Position numbers and translations under genes: made by a program
Shown here: piece by piece, positions 1 to 8,351 of the stretch
Numbering within the stretch: the stretch's first letter is position 1
Layout: every line of letters starts with the position of its first letter
Source of the DNA: CALJXB01 sp965225935
GTDB taxonomy: Bacteria > Pseudomonadota > Alphaproteobacteria > Kiloniellales > JAKSDN01
Assembly (NCBI GenBank): GCA_965225935.1
Contig: CBDDCC010000013.1
Span: 434,001-498,000 of the forward strand
Length of the DNA: 64,000 nt
Direction: 5' to 3'
Notes under the pieces: generated by a model
Database searches by the model: none
Told to the model about the DNA's origin: nothing
The model's input: the letters and a program-made list of their open reading frames with translations, nothing else

Positions 1-241
1 CGCCGCTGGGGTCGTTGGAGATCGCCACCAGATCGACGACGCCGTCGACGCCCTCGAAGTGCTCGGGGGCGAGCCTGCGGCAGTCCTCGCGCAGGATCTC
101 CAGGCCCGGGTCCTCCGTCGGCAGGTGCTGGCCGAAGAAGAAGCGGTCGACCGCGCGGACCTGGTATCCCTGCGAGAGAAGAGAAGGAACAAGAGTCGTT
201 CCAATATAACCACCGGCACCGGTAACCAATACACGCTTCAT
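1..241 (-). CDS. NAD-dependent epimerase/dehydratase, N-terminal part (cut by window edge)
   Basis: The first 80 residues of a short-chain dehydrogenase/reductase of the extended sugar-nucleotide type are visible; the rest lies outside the window. The ATG at 239-241 opens MKRVLVTGAGGYIG, whose glycines G8, G11 and G14 form the Rossmann dinucleotide-binding loop, and D32 at the end of beta-2 is the usual ribose ligand. Family members epimerise or dehydrate nucleotide sugars in the cytosol. It lies downstream of, and in the same direction as, a GT4 glycosyltransferase, so a role in making the sugar donor for that locus is likely. Substrate cannot be told from this fragment. Confidence 0.85.
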   Translation of the reverse strand, partial: MKRVLVTGAGGYIGTTLVPSLLSQGYQVRAVDRFFFGQHLPTEDPGLEILREDCRRLAPEHFEGVDGVVDLVAISNDPSG

Positions 242-290
242 TATTTACTATCTCCATTAACCATAAAGGAGAGCAAGAATTGATCCGTAC

Positions 291-327
291 TTGCGGGCAA
301 TTGTAAAGGATAGACGAAATTGCCGCA
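291..327. other. Imperfect inverted repeat between glycosyltransferase and epimerase genes
   Basis: TTGCGGGCAATT (291-302) faces AATTGCCGCAA (317/318-327) with one bulged base and a loop of about 15 nt. It sits in the gap between two minus-strand genes and is not followed by a T run. It could be a weak attenuator or an mRNA-stabilising hairpin. The surrounding 242-457 gap holds nothing else that I recognise. Confidence 0.3.
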
Positions 328-457
328 ATCATCCTTGCTCGTCGGTCGGGGTAAGACATCGGCCGTGCGCAGAGCCCACCCGGTCGCGGGCCGGAGCGTT
401 CCCGCTCGCTGGTCGCGGGTCTGTCCGTCGAGGCTTGCTGGTCGTTCGCGATGCATG

Positions 458-1807
458 TCAGTCGTGATGGCTGCTTGCTAGTTCCAAGGGCCGGTCGTCA
501 CGGGTATCGGGTGCCCTGGCGGAGCCCGAGACCGAGGCCGGGGTGCACCCCTTTTCCTGCGCGCCGACAAAGGTCTGGTAGAGCGAATCGAAGTACGCCA
601 CCTTCTGGTCCCAGGTGTAGTTCCGCACCACCCGTTCGTGTCCGGCCTCTCCCATGCGCCGGCGCAGATCGGCGTCGCCGGCGAGCCGGGTCATGGCCTC
701 GGCAAGCGCCGCCACGCTCTCTGCAGCGGTGCGGGCGGGAGCCCGAATGCCGGCCTCGTCGGAGACTTGCAGTGCCGGGCCGCCCAGGTCGAGACAGATC
801 ACCGGTTTGCGCGCGGCCATGGCCTCGAGGCAGCAGAGCCCTCCGGATTCGTGCAGGCTTGGATGCACCAGGACGTCGCAGTCGCGCAGCCGGTCGAGGA
901 CCTGCGCGTGGGGCAGCAAGCCTAAGAACTTGACCTGTTCCGCGATGCCCAGGTCTTCGGCCAGGCCCTGCAGGCGTTCGAATTCGGGGCCTTGCCCGAT
1001 GACCCAGTACTCGGCGTTCGATAGCCGCGCCTTCGCGAAAGCCTGCAATCCCAGGTGAAATCCCTTCCAGTGCAGAATCCGGCCGAGGCTCAGGAAGCGG
1101 ACGGGCAGCGGGCCTTGGCTCTCCGCTGTGGGGTCCTGCGTCCCTGCCGTAGCGAGCCGCGCAATGTCCTGTTCCCAGAGCGCGATCCCGGAGCAGACGC
1201 TGAGGCGCTTGGGACCCAGCTTTTCCAGCCGCGCCCGGGACTGCTCCGAGGTGGCCAAGACCAGGGCGCTCCGGCGCGCCGCCAGCTTCAGAAAAGGGTC
1301 CCGCTCGCCCAGCCAGCGGGCCGTGCTCCGCAGGGCCTCGTAGAGCTTGCCGCGCAGGCTGAAGCCCCACCAGAAGGAAAAAGGCGCCGACTCGCCTCCG
1401 CCCACGGGCCCCCAGACCATGGGCACGGGCAGCCGCCACAGGAAGCTCGGCATCCAGTACTTCTGCAGGCTGACGTGGTGGACGACGTCGAAGCCGATCT
1501 CGCGATGGAGCCGGCGGGCGTGCCCCAGGGCGACGACCTGCCAGACGTAGTAGGTGATCTGGGCGAAGCCCGTCTCCATCGCCAGGATCCGCGTCCAGGC
1601 GGGCAGCTCGACGAAGACGAAATGCAAGTTGGGGATGGGGTTGCGCGCCAGATAGTCTTCCGTCGCCTGACGGTGCCGCTCGTGCGCCAGGACCCAGACC
1701 TCGTGCTTCTGCGCCGTCACCCGCGCCACGGCCCAGGCGACGCCGGGCTCGGAGCTGCTTTCCGGCTGGCAGGCAATGGCCGACAGCAATACCTTCAGAT
1801 GGCTCAT
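458..1807 (-). CDS. Glycosyltransferase family 4 (GT-B fold)
   Basis: A 449-residue cytosolic retaining glycosyltransferase that would transfer a sugar from a nucleotide donor to a glycan or lipid acceptor. The C-terminal half carries the GT4 donor-binding signature: a LGRILHWKGF strand, then HPSLHESGGLCCLEAM with the E-x7-E pair, then a nucleotide-binding tail. The N-terminal acceptor domain is recognisable from its HEVWVLAHERHR and VVHHVS stretches. ATG at 1805-1807 is chosen; a GTG directly before it is also possible, and neither has a good Shine-Dalgarno sequence. It probably belongs with the epimerase downstream and the flippase at 9808-11109 in one glycan pathway. Acceptor and sugar are unknown. 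Confidence 0.88.
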   Translation of the reverse strand: MSHLKVLLSAIACQPESSSEPGVAWAVARVTAQKHEVWVLAHERHRQATEDYLARNPIPNLHFVFVELPAWTRILAMETGFAQITYYVWQVVALGHARRLHREIGFDVVHHVSLQKYWMPSFLWRLPVPMVWGPVGGGESAPFSFWWGFSLRGKLYEALRSTARWLGERDPFLKLAARRSALVLATSEQSRARLEKLGPKRLSVCSGIALWEQDIARLATAGTQDPTAESQGPLPVRFLSLGRILHWKGFHLGLQAFAKARLSNAEYWVIGQGPEFERLQGLAEDLGIAEQVKFLGLLPHAQVLDRLRDCDVLVHPSLHESGGLCCLEAMAARKPVICLDLGGPALQVSDEAGIRAPARTAAESVAALAEAMTRLAGDADLRRRMGEAGHERVVRNYTWDQKVAYFDSLYQTFVGAQEKGCTPASVSGSARAPDTRDDRPLELASSHHD

Positions 1808-2490
1808 CACGCAAAAAGGAGTCCGAGGTCGAAAAACTGCGCGGAGTGTTAGGAATAAAGTTTGAAGATTCTGCGAACTGTGACAAACTTGTCGGGCCGA
1901 ATATACGGCGAAGCGATCTGTAAATCCGATTTGTCGGCGAGCGCGGCTCGCCAGGAATTCTCGAATTGATATCGCTGCAATAGAGACAAGGCAAGGGTCA
2001 TGACGTCTGCCGTGGCGACATGGGCGGACGTTCGATCAGGAATTCGGTCGAAAGGATTTCGTTCGACAAGATTTGACGAGGATGACGTTTCCCCAACCGT
2101 TGGCTTTGCTGGGTGAGAAGCTGTTCCGCGGTCGCTGCCGTCACAATTCTCCCCGATCCGCATGAAGTCGAGAATCTCGGCGCTGCCGCGTCCGAGCCTC
2201 ATGGGTGCGTCACCGGCTGCTAGCGGCCCATCGCCGGACGGACGAGAGACCGCTCGCGGCATTCAGGTCAATCTTTAGTAATTGTTGCGATTTATAGTTA
2301 AGGTTCCGTAATAAAAGAATTTTCTCATATGAAATCATGCCTGTGATTATGGTTGTTGGTTAAGATACATGAAAGGATTTCGACCTAGGGTGCCCTCGCG
2401 GAGCGACCATCGCCGGTCCGAAGTTCGTGCCTTGTTTACCGGTTTCGTTCAGCTTGCCCGAGATCACTTAGCATCCAGGTGGCGCGATCA
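1808..2490. other. Long intergenic region with AT-rich core, probable divergent promoters
   Basis: About 680 bp separate the minus-strand glycosyltransferase from the plus-strand NRPS-type operon. The stretch 2270-2390 is strikingly AT-rich against the GC-rich background (runs such as TAATAAAAGAATTTT), as expected for a promoter/regulator region or for imported DNA. A minus-strand open frame at 1849-2262 has no recognisable family or credible composition, so I do not call it a gene. No convincing -35/-10 pair can be fixed by eye. Confidence 0.5.
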
Positions 2491-3636
2491 ATGAATTTCG
2501 ACTGGACAGACGAGCAGCTGGCCCTGCGGGATGCCGTTGTCGCCTTTGCGCGCGGAGAGCTGAACGAAGGCTTGGCCGAGCGCGATCGCGAGAGTGCCTT
2601 CTCACGCGAGAACTGGCGCAAGTGCGCCGAGTTCGGCCTTCTCGGCAGCGCCGTTCCCGAGGCCTACGGCGGCAGCGGGTTCGATGCCTTGACCGCCACG
2701 CTGATGATAGAAGGCCTGGGCTACGGCTGTCAGGACAATGGCCTGATCTTCGCCCTGAACGCGCAGATGTGGAGCGTGCAACATCCGATCCTGGCCTTCG
2801 GCAGCGAGGCGCAGAAGCAGAAGTTCCTGCCCGCGCTCTGCCGCGGCGAGCTGATCGGCGCGCACGGCATGACCGAGCCCGATTCGGGATCGGATGCCTT
2901 TGCCCTGCGCACCCGGGCGGTGAAGGGCGACGGCGGGTATGTCCTCAACGGCTCCAAGACGCTGGTCACCAGCGCGCCGGTGGCTGATTTCGCCCTCGTG
3001 TTGGCGACCATCGACCCGAAGCTGGGCCACTGGGGCATCACCGCCTTCCTGGTGGAAAAGGACACGCCCGGCCTGAGCTTCGGCAACGACATGCACAAGA
3101 TGGGCCTGCGCACCGCCCCGATGGGCGAGATCGTGCTGCAGGACTGCTTCGTGCCCGAGGACAACCGTCTCGGCGAGGAAGGCGGCGGCGCGGGCGTGTT
3201 CCACAGCTCCATGGAGTGGGAGCGCAGCTTCATCCTGGCCGGCCACGTCGGGGCCATGGAGCGCCAGCTCGAGAACTGCGTGCGCTACGCCAAGGAGCGC
3301 CAGCAGTTCGGCCAGCCCATCGGCAAGTTCCAGTCGGTCGGCAACCGGATCGCCGAGATGAAGGTGCGCCTCGAGACGGCGCGCATGGCGCTCTACCGTG
3401 TCGCCTGGTTGAAGAGCCGCGACGAGTCCGCCGAAATGGATGCCGCGATCGCCAAGCTGTACCTCAGCGAATGCTTCGTGAAGTCCAGCATGGACTCGAT
3501 AGCGATCCACGGCGGCTACGGATACCTGTCCGAGTTCGAGATCGAACGCGATCTGAGAGACGCCATGGGAGGCACCCTCTACTCGGGCACGTCGGACATC
3601 CAGCGCGTGATCATTTCTCGCTTGCTGGGCCTGTAG
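2491..3636 (+). CDS. Acyl-CoA dehydrogenase-like flavoenzyme, probable L-prolyl-S-carrier dehydrogenase
   Basis: A 381-residue FAD enzyme of the acyl-CoA dehydrogenase fold, complete from N-terminal helices to the C-terminal four-helix bundle. Family marks are MTEPDSGSD in the beta domain, ERQQFGQPIGKFQ, and HGGYGYLSEFEIERDLRDA. The usual catalytic glutamate of the YEGT motif is missing (Y364-S365-G-T); instead E244 in MEWERSFILAG occupies the isovaleryl-CoA-dehydrogenase-type base position. Its direct neighbours are a proline-coded adenylation enzyme and a free carrier protein, so the likely job is stepwise oxidation of prolyl-S-carrier to pyrrolyl-2-carboxyl-S-carrier, as for PltE, RedW and CloN3. 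ATG 2491 is chosen over GTG 2479 because AGGTGG at 2477-2482 lies 8 nt before it. It is the first gene of the operon. Confidence 0.85.
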   Translation: MNFDWTDEQLALRDAVVAFARGELNEGLAERDRESAFSRENWRKCAEFGLLGSAVPEAYGGSGFDALTATLMIEGLGYGCQDNGLIFALNAQMWSVQHPILAFGSEAQKQKFLPALCRGELIGAHGMTEPDSGSDAFALRTRAVKGDGGYVLNGSKTLVTSAPVADFALVLATIDPKLGHWGITAFLVEKDTPGLSFGNDMHKMGLRTAPMGEIVLQDCFVPEDNRLGEEGGGAGVFHSSMEWERSFILAGHVGAMERQLENCVRYAKERQQFGQPIGKFQSVGNRIAEMKVRLETARMALYRVAWLKSRDESAEMDAAIAKLYLSECFVKSSMDSIAIHGGYGYLSEFEIERDLRDAMGGTLYSGTSDIQRVIISRLLGL

Positions 3637-3648
3637 AGCGAGGGCGCC

Positions 3649-5256
3649 ATGGCCTATCTCCTGCATCAGCTCTTGAGCGACTCGGCCGCGCGCGACCCCG
3701 AAGCGGAGGCCGTTCGCTCCGACGGCGAGTCGCTCAGCTACGGCGATCTCGAGACGCGCGCCAACCAGCTGGCGCGGTCCTTGGTTTCGGCCGGGGTGCG
3801 GCGGGGCGACCGGGTGGGTATCTACCTGCACAAGTCGATCGCCTCCATCGTTGCCGTGTTCGCCATCATGAAGACCGGCGCCTGCTACGTGCCCCTCGAT
3901 CCCAACGCGCCGGCGAAGCGACTGGCCTACATCACCGGGAACTGTGGGATTCGCGTGCTCGTGTCCGCGCCCGAGAAGCAGGCGGACACCGTGGCGCTGC
4001 TCGGCGAGGAAACGCCGGTCGAGGTCGTGGCGATGATCGGCGACGCGGAAGAGGAGCCAGCCGAGGTCGCCGCCGCGGCGCGGGTCATCTCCTGGCAGGA
4101 GACGGGCCGGCAAGATCCCGAAGGCCTGCCCGATCCTGGCGCCATCGAGTCGGATCTCGCCTACATCCTCTACACCTCGGGGTCCACGGGCATGCCCAAG
4201 GGGGTGATGATCACCCATCGCAACGCCCTGACCTTCGTCGATTGGGCTCACGCGACCTTCGGGCTGCGGGCCGAGGACCGGATCACCAGCCACGCCCCGC
4301 TGCATTTCGATCTCTCGGTCTTCGACATCTTCGCGACCGTCAAGGCGGGGGCCGCCGTGGTCCTGGTGCCGGAGAACGTGTCGATCTTTCCCGTTCGACT
4401 GGCGGATCTGCTGCAGGACGAACGGGTGACAATCACCTACCTGGTGCCGTCGATACTGACCATGATGGTTTCGCACGGCGATCTCGAGCAGCATGACTTC
4501 TCGGCCCTGCGCGCCGTGTTGTTCGCGGGCGAGGTGTTTCCAATCAAGAACCTGCGGGGCCTGGCCCAGGCCGTTCCGGGGATCGACTACTACAATCTCT
4601 ACGGTCCGACGGAGACCAATGTCTGCACCTACTACAAGGTGTGCGACGAGGACCTAGACCCGGACCGCACGGAACCCGTGCCGATCGGTATCCCTTGCGA
4701 GAACACAGCCGTCTTTGCCGTCGACGAGGATGGCGAGCTGGTCACCGAGATCGGCAAGAAGGGCGAGCTCTGGGTGCGGGGTCCCTGCGTCGCCAAGGGC
4801 TACTGGGGCGACGCGGACAAGACCTCGAAGGCCTTCGTGGGCAACCGCTTCGAAGCACGTTTCGAGGAAACCGCCTACCGAACCGGGGATGTCGTCCGCT
4901 TGGCGGAGGACGGCGCCAATTGGCTTTACAACGGGCGCCGGGACCAGATGGTGAAGTGCCGCGGCTACCGCATCGAGCTGGGCGAGGTCGAGACGGCCAT
5001 CCTGGATCATGCGGAGGTGGGGCAGGCGGCGGTGGTTGCCGTGCCGGACGAGATGGTGGGCAACCGCCTCAAGGCCTTCGTTGTCGCGGACGAGGCCTGC
5101 AAGATCACGGAAAGAGAGCTCGGACGCCACTGCGGCGAGTATCTGCCGCGCTACATGATCCCGGAGTCGATCGAGTTCCTCGACACCCTACCGACGACCT
5201 CGACTGGCAAGATCGACAGGGTTCGGCTTCAACAGTTGGCGGCTGACGGCCGCTGA
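3649..5256 (+). CDS. Stand-alone adenylation enzyme, probable L-proline--carrier protein ligase
   Basis: A 535-residue ANL-superfamily enzyme that would activate an amino acid as AMP ester and load it on a carrier protein. Core motifs are present: YTSGSTGMPKG (A3), FDLSVFD (A4), NLYGPTETN (A5), YRTGD (A7), GRRDQMVKCRGYRIEL (A8) and TSTGKIDR with K521 (A10). The ten binding-pocket residues read D221, L222, F225, Y264, L291, A293, L317, V325, C326, K521, i.e. DLFYLALVCK. From memory this is the signature of stand-alone L-proline activators of pyrrole pathways (PltF/RedM/CloN4 group). It starts 12 bp after the flavoenzyme gene and is followed by the free carrier gene. The alignment to the pocket positions was done by eye. 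Confidence 0.88.
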   Translation: MAYLLHQLLSDSAARDPEAEAVRSDGESLSYGDLETRANQLARSLVSAGVRRGDRVGIYLHKSIASIVAVFAIMKTGACYVPLDPNAPAKRLAYITGNCGIRVLVSAPEKQADTVALLGEETPVEVVAMIGDAEEEPAEVAAAARVISWQETGRQDPEGLPDPGAIESDLAYILYTSGSTGMPKGVMITHRNALTFVDWAHATFGLRAEDRITSHAPLHFDLSVFDIFATVKAGAAVVLVPENVSIFPVRLADLLQDERVTITYLVPSILTMMVSHGDLEQHDFSALRAVLFAGEVFPIKNLRGLAQAVPGIDYYNLYGPTETNVCTYYKVCDEDLDPDRTEPVPIGIPCENTAVFAVDEDGELVTEIGKKGELWVRGPCVAKGYWGDADKTSKAFVGNRFEARFEETAYRTGDVVRLAEDGANWLYNGRRDQMVKCRGYRIELGEVETAILDHAEVGQAAVVAVPDEMVGNRLKAFVVADEACKITERELGRHCGEYLPRYMIPESIEFLDTLPTTSTGKIDRVRLQQLAADGR

Positions 5257-5298
5257 GCACCGGTTCAGATGTGATTGCGATCCTAAGGAGCAGAATTG

Positions 5299-5544
5299 AT
5301 GAGTACGGCGAGCGTGATTGGAGATTTCATCAACGAAGAGCTGCTGCGCAGCGGCGACGAAGCGATCGGTCAAGACGATGAACTCATCGCGAGCGGCCTA
5401 ATGGACTCCCTGACCATTATCAGGCTCGTGCACTTCATTGAGGAGGAGTTCTCCGTCAGCGTCTCGGGCGGCGAGGTCGTTCCCAAGAACTTCAGCTCGG
5501 TTGGCGCGATCACGAGCTTCATCGACGGAAAGCTCGCCAGCTAG
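5299..5544 (+). CDS. Free-standing peptidyl/acyl carrier protein
   Basis: An 81-residue four-helix carrier protein. The phosphopantetheine attachment serine is S37 in the motif GLMDSLTI (D36-S37-L38), followed by the typical FIEEEFSVSV helix. It is the expected partner of the adenylation enzyme just upstream and of the flavoenzyme, as PltL or CloN5 are in known pyrrole pathways: proline would be loaded on S37 and oxidised there. The ATG at 5299 is 8 nt after AAGGAG (5285-5290); a TTG three bases earlier is less likely. The 83-bp gap to the next gene contains no obvious terminator, so all four genes are probably co-transcribed. A phosphopantetheinyl transferase is not encoded in the window. 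Confidence 0.88.
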   Translation: MSTASVIGDFINEELLRSGDEAIGQDDELIASGLMDSLTIIRLVHFIEEEFSVSVSGGEVVPKNFSSVGAITSFIDGKLAS

Positions 5545-5627
5545 ACTGGCAACGCGGGTGTTGAACCCCATGGCCACGGCCGGCGCTTAGCCGGTCGAGC
5601 CCGGCAGACGAAACGCGAAGGAGCGTC

Positions 5628-8156
5628 ATGAGAGCCGAACTTTACGACCGGACGAACCTGACCAAACGGCAGCTCATGATCTGGGCCAAGCAGGTGCTTG
5701 TGCCCGAGGTCCCCCTGTTCAACATGGTGATGATGTTCGAGATCACCGGAGAGGTCAGTCCGGAGCACTTCTCCAAGGCGTTTCAGGCCGTGGTCGATGG
5801 CAGCGATGCCCTGCGCACGGTGGTCGTGGTGGAGGACGGCGTTCCGATGCAGCGGATCGTGGCGGAGATCCCCTACGATGTAGAGCTGCAGGACCTCTCG
5901 AACGAGCCCGACCCAGACTCGCTGCTCGGCGAATGGGTCGAGGCGCGGCGCGCCCGCAGGCTGCCGCTCGACCAGCGCCTGTTCGACTCGGTGCTGATCA
6001 AGCTCGCGCCCGATCGCTACCTTTGGTATCTCTGCCAGCACCATCTCATCGCGGACGCCTGGTCCGCCGGCCTCGTCTACAGCCGCGTGGCCGAAGCCTA
6101 CGGGCGCTCCGTCGAGGGCGCCTCGGAGCTGGTCGGGGACCTGCCGCACTTTCAGACCTATGTGGACTTCGAACGGAAGTACCGCCAGTCGGAGCGCTGC
6201 GAAAAGGACGGGGCCTATTGGCAGCAGCGGCTGGCCAAGGCGCCGGTCCTGATGGAGCAGGCCACCCGGGCCAAGCCTAGCGATGTGATGCAGACCCGGG
6301 GGCGCACGCACATGCTGTCCCCCGAATCCTCAAAAGCCCTGAGGGACCTGGCCGGAAGTCCGCAGTTCGCCGGGATCACCCCGAGCCTGATCCAGTTCAA
6401 CCTCTTCACGACGCTGCTGTTCGTCTTCCTCAATCGGGGAGGCGTCGGCCGGCAGCTCACCCTGGGTGCGCCGTTTCACAACCGTGCCTCGAAGGATTTC
6501 CAGCAGACCATCGGCCTGTTCATGGAGATCTGCCCGGTGCGGGTGGAGATCGAGGAGGGCGAGTCGTTCGTGTCGCTCTACCAGAAGGTGGCCGGCGACA
6601 TCCAGGACGTGCTGCTCCATTCGCAGCACGGCGTCGGCAATCCGCCGGAACGCAGGGCCTACGACGTACTGCTCAACTTCAACACCGTCGCCTATCCGGA
6701 CTTTCACGGCCTGCCGACGACGCCGCGCTGGCCGGAGAGCGGCTACGAGGACAGCGGCCTCTGGTTGACCCTCAAGGTGCAGGACTTCGGCGAAGGCGAC
6801 GTCTTCGCCCTGCATTTCGACTTCAACGCCGCAGTCTACGATGACGAGCAGGTCCAGGAGGCCATCAAGGGCTTCCTCGCGATCCTTGAGGCCTTCCTTG
6901 CGGACGCCGAGCGGCCCATCGCCGAGCTCGACCAGGTGCCGATCTCTGGGCGCTGGTCGCCGCAGGCCGCGACGGCGCCCGCTGACGGGTCGCTGACCAG
7001 CGCGCCCCCCAGCAAGTTCCGCCAGCCCACGTCGTCCCTGGAACGGCGCCTCAGCAAGATCTGGTGCGAGGTTTGCGATGTCGAGCGGATCGGCGTGGAC
7101 GATCGCTTCTTCGAAAGCGGTGGCGATTCCCTCGCTGCCATAGAGTTCATGCTCCAGGTCGAGAAGGAGACCGGGACGAAGCTCGCGCCGTCCGTGCTGT
7201 TCGAATCGGCGACCATCGCCGAGCTCGCGAAGGCGATCGAGGGCCAGGTGTCGACGCGTTGTCTGGTGACGATCCAGCCTTCGGGTTCGAAGCCGCCCTT
7301 CTTCTGCGTGCACGATGTCAGCGGCGACGTCTTGAACTTCGTGCATCTGGCGCGGTACCTCGGCCCGGACCAGCCCTTCTACGGACTGCGCGCGAGGAGC
7401 CTGAGCGGCGACGCGCCGATCCTGCGCTCCATCGAGGAGGTGGCCGCGGACTTCATCAAGGAGATGAAGACGGTCCAGCCCCACGGGCCGTACTACATCG
7501 GCGGCTTCTCCTTCGGCGGCTACGTGGCCTACGAGATGGCCCGCCAGCTCCGGGCGCAGGGAGAAGAGGCGGCGATAGTGGCGCTCCTGGACACCTACTA
7601 TATGAAGGGCGGCCGAAAGCTGCCGTCCGGGCGGGAGTGGCTGCAGCGGCATATCGAGCGCTTCCTTCAGCTTTCGGGGCGCGGCAAGATCGACTACGTG
7701 CTGGAGCGGGTGAAGAATCTATTCGTCCAGCCGATCCTGGGGTTCTGGCACCGCTATCTGACGTCTCAATGGTCGCGTTATCGCTCCAGCGACATGCCGC
7801 TGCCGTGGAGCCTGCGGAACATCAGAACCATCAACATCATGCTGGTCCGCTTCTATGAGTTCCCGACTTACGAGGGGAAGGTGGTGCTGTTCAGGGCCAA
7901 GATCTACGCCCTGGCGCACCCGGACTCGCACGATGGCTGGAATAAGATCGCGAAGGGCGGAGTCGAGAGCGTGATGGTTTCCGGCGCCCATCATTACGAC
8001 CTCTTGTCCGAACCCCACGTGTTCGGTCTCGCCGACGCGCTGACGGAGCAGCTCGACAATGCAAGAGCCGAGCAGGACAGGTTGGCGGCGAGAACCACCT
8101 CCGGCGCCACCTCCAGCGCCGGCTCCAAGAGCTTGGCCGACGCGCTTCAGGACTGA
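5628..8156 (+). CDS. NRPS with condensation, carrier and thioesterase domains (C-T-TE)
   Basis: An 842-residue multidomain synthetase. Residues about 1-440 form a condensation domain with the motif H138-H139-L-I-A-D143-A (HHxxxDG, the glycine replaced by alanine). Residues about 465-545 are a carrier domain with ESGGDSLAA, phosphopantetheine on S501. Residues about 550-820 are a type I thioesterase with G626-F-S628-F-G-G and a histidine pair H788/H789. There is no adenylation domain, so the internal carrier must be loaded in trans. The predicted role is to join the upstream pyrrolyl (or prolyl) thioester with a second acyl/amino component and release the product. The last 25 residues are Ala/Ser-rich. 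ATG 5628 has AAGGAG at 5618-5623. Confidence 0.9.
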   Translation: MRAELYDRTNLTKRQLMIWAKQVLVPEVPLFNMVMMFEITGEVSPEHFSKAFQAVVDGSDALRTVVVVEDGVPMQRIVAEIPYDVELQDLSNEPDPDSLLGEWVEARRARRLPLDQRLFDSVLIKLAPDRYLWYLCQHHLIADAWSAGLVYSRVAEAYGRSVEGASELVGDLPHFQTYVDFERKYRQSERCEKDGAYWQQRLAKAPVLMEQATRAKPSDVMQTRGRTHMLSPESSKALRDLAGSPQFAGITPSLIQFNLFTTLLFVFLNRGGVGRQLTLGAPFHNRASKDFQQTIGLFMEICPVRVEIEEGESFVSLYQKVAGDIQDVLLHSQHGVGNPPERRAYDVLLNFNTVAYPDFHGLPTTPRWPESGYEDSGLWLTLKVQDFGEGDVFALHFDFNAAVYDDEQVQEAIKGFLAILEAFLADAERPIAELDQVPISGRWSPQAATAPADGSLTSAPPSKFRQPTSSLERRLSKIWCEVCDVERIGVDDRFFESGGDSLAAIEFMLQVEKETGTKLAPSVLFESATIAELAKAIEGQVSTRCLVTIQPSGSKPPFFCVHDVSGDVLNFVHLARYLGPDQPFYGLRARSLSGDAPILRSIEEVAADFIKEMKTVQPHGPYYIGGFSFGGYVAYEMARQLRAQGEEAAIVALLDTYYMKGGRKLPSGREWLQRHIERFLQLSGRGKIDYVLERVKNLFVQPILGFWHRYLTSQWSRYRSSDMPLPWSLRNIRTINIMLVRFYEFPTYEGKVVLFRAKIYALAHPDSHDGWNKIAKGGVESVMVSGAHHYDLLSEPHVFGLADALTEQLDNARAEQDRLAARTTSGATSSAGSKSLADALQD

Positions 8157-8168
8157 ACCCTAACGGGA

Positions 8169-8203
8169 CTCCCGGCCAGTCACTCGGGCAGTCACTCCGG
8201 GAG
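8169..8203. terminator. Possible hairpin between convergent NRPS and aminotransferase genes
   Basis: CTCCCGG (8169-8175) pairs with CCGGGAG (8197-8203), and the loop repeats the words CAGTCACTC twice. It lies just behind the NRPS stop codon in the convergent gap 8157-8351. A T run is lacking right after the stem, so intrinsic termination is doubtful. Confidence 0.3.
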
Positions 8204-8351
8204 GGACTCGCGCGCACGGCAGGTCCGTGGTCGAAGCGTGCCGCACCGGGAGGGCGCTTGCCGTGTCCCGGTCGTTTTTGGATTTGGAGCGTTTCGGAGG
8301 GCGTCGGCAGGCCTTGGCGAGGCCTCACATCGCCTGCGGCCTGCAGCCGAG

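Noticed and set aside
1849..2262. 137-codon minus-strand open frame upstream of the glycosyltransferase
   Set aside because: Unremarkable composition, no family, no ribosome site; treated as intergenic, though a small unknown gene cannot be excluded.
2602..4494. 630-codon open frame on the minus strand opposite the flavoenzyme and adenylation genes
   Set aside because: It is the complement of two genes with perfect family motifs; its translation is His/Gly/Arg-rich with no domain, a usual artefact of high-GC third-position bias.
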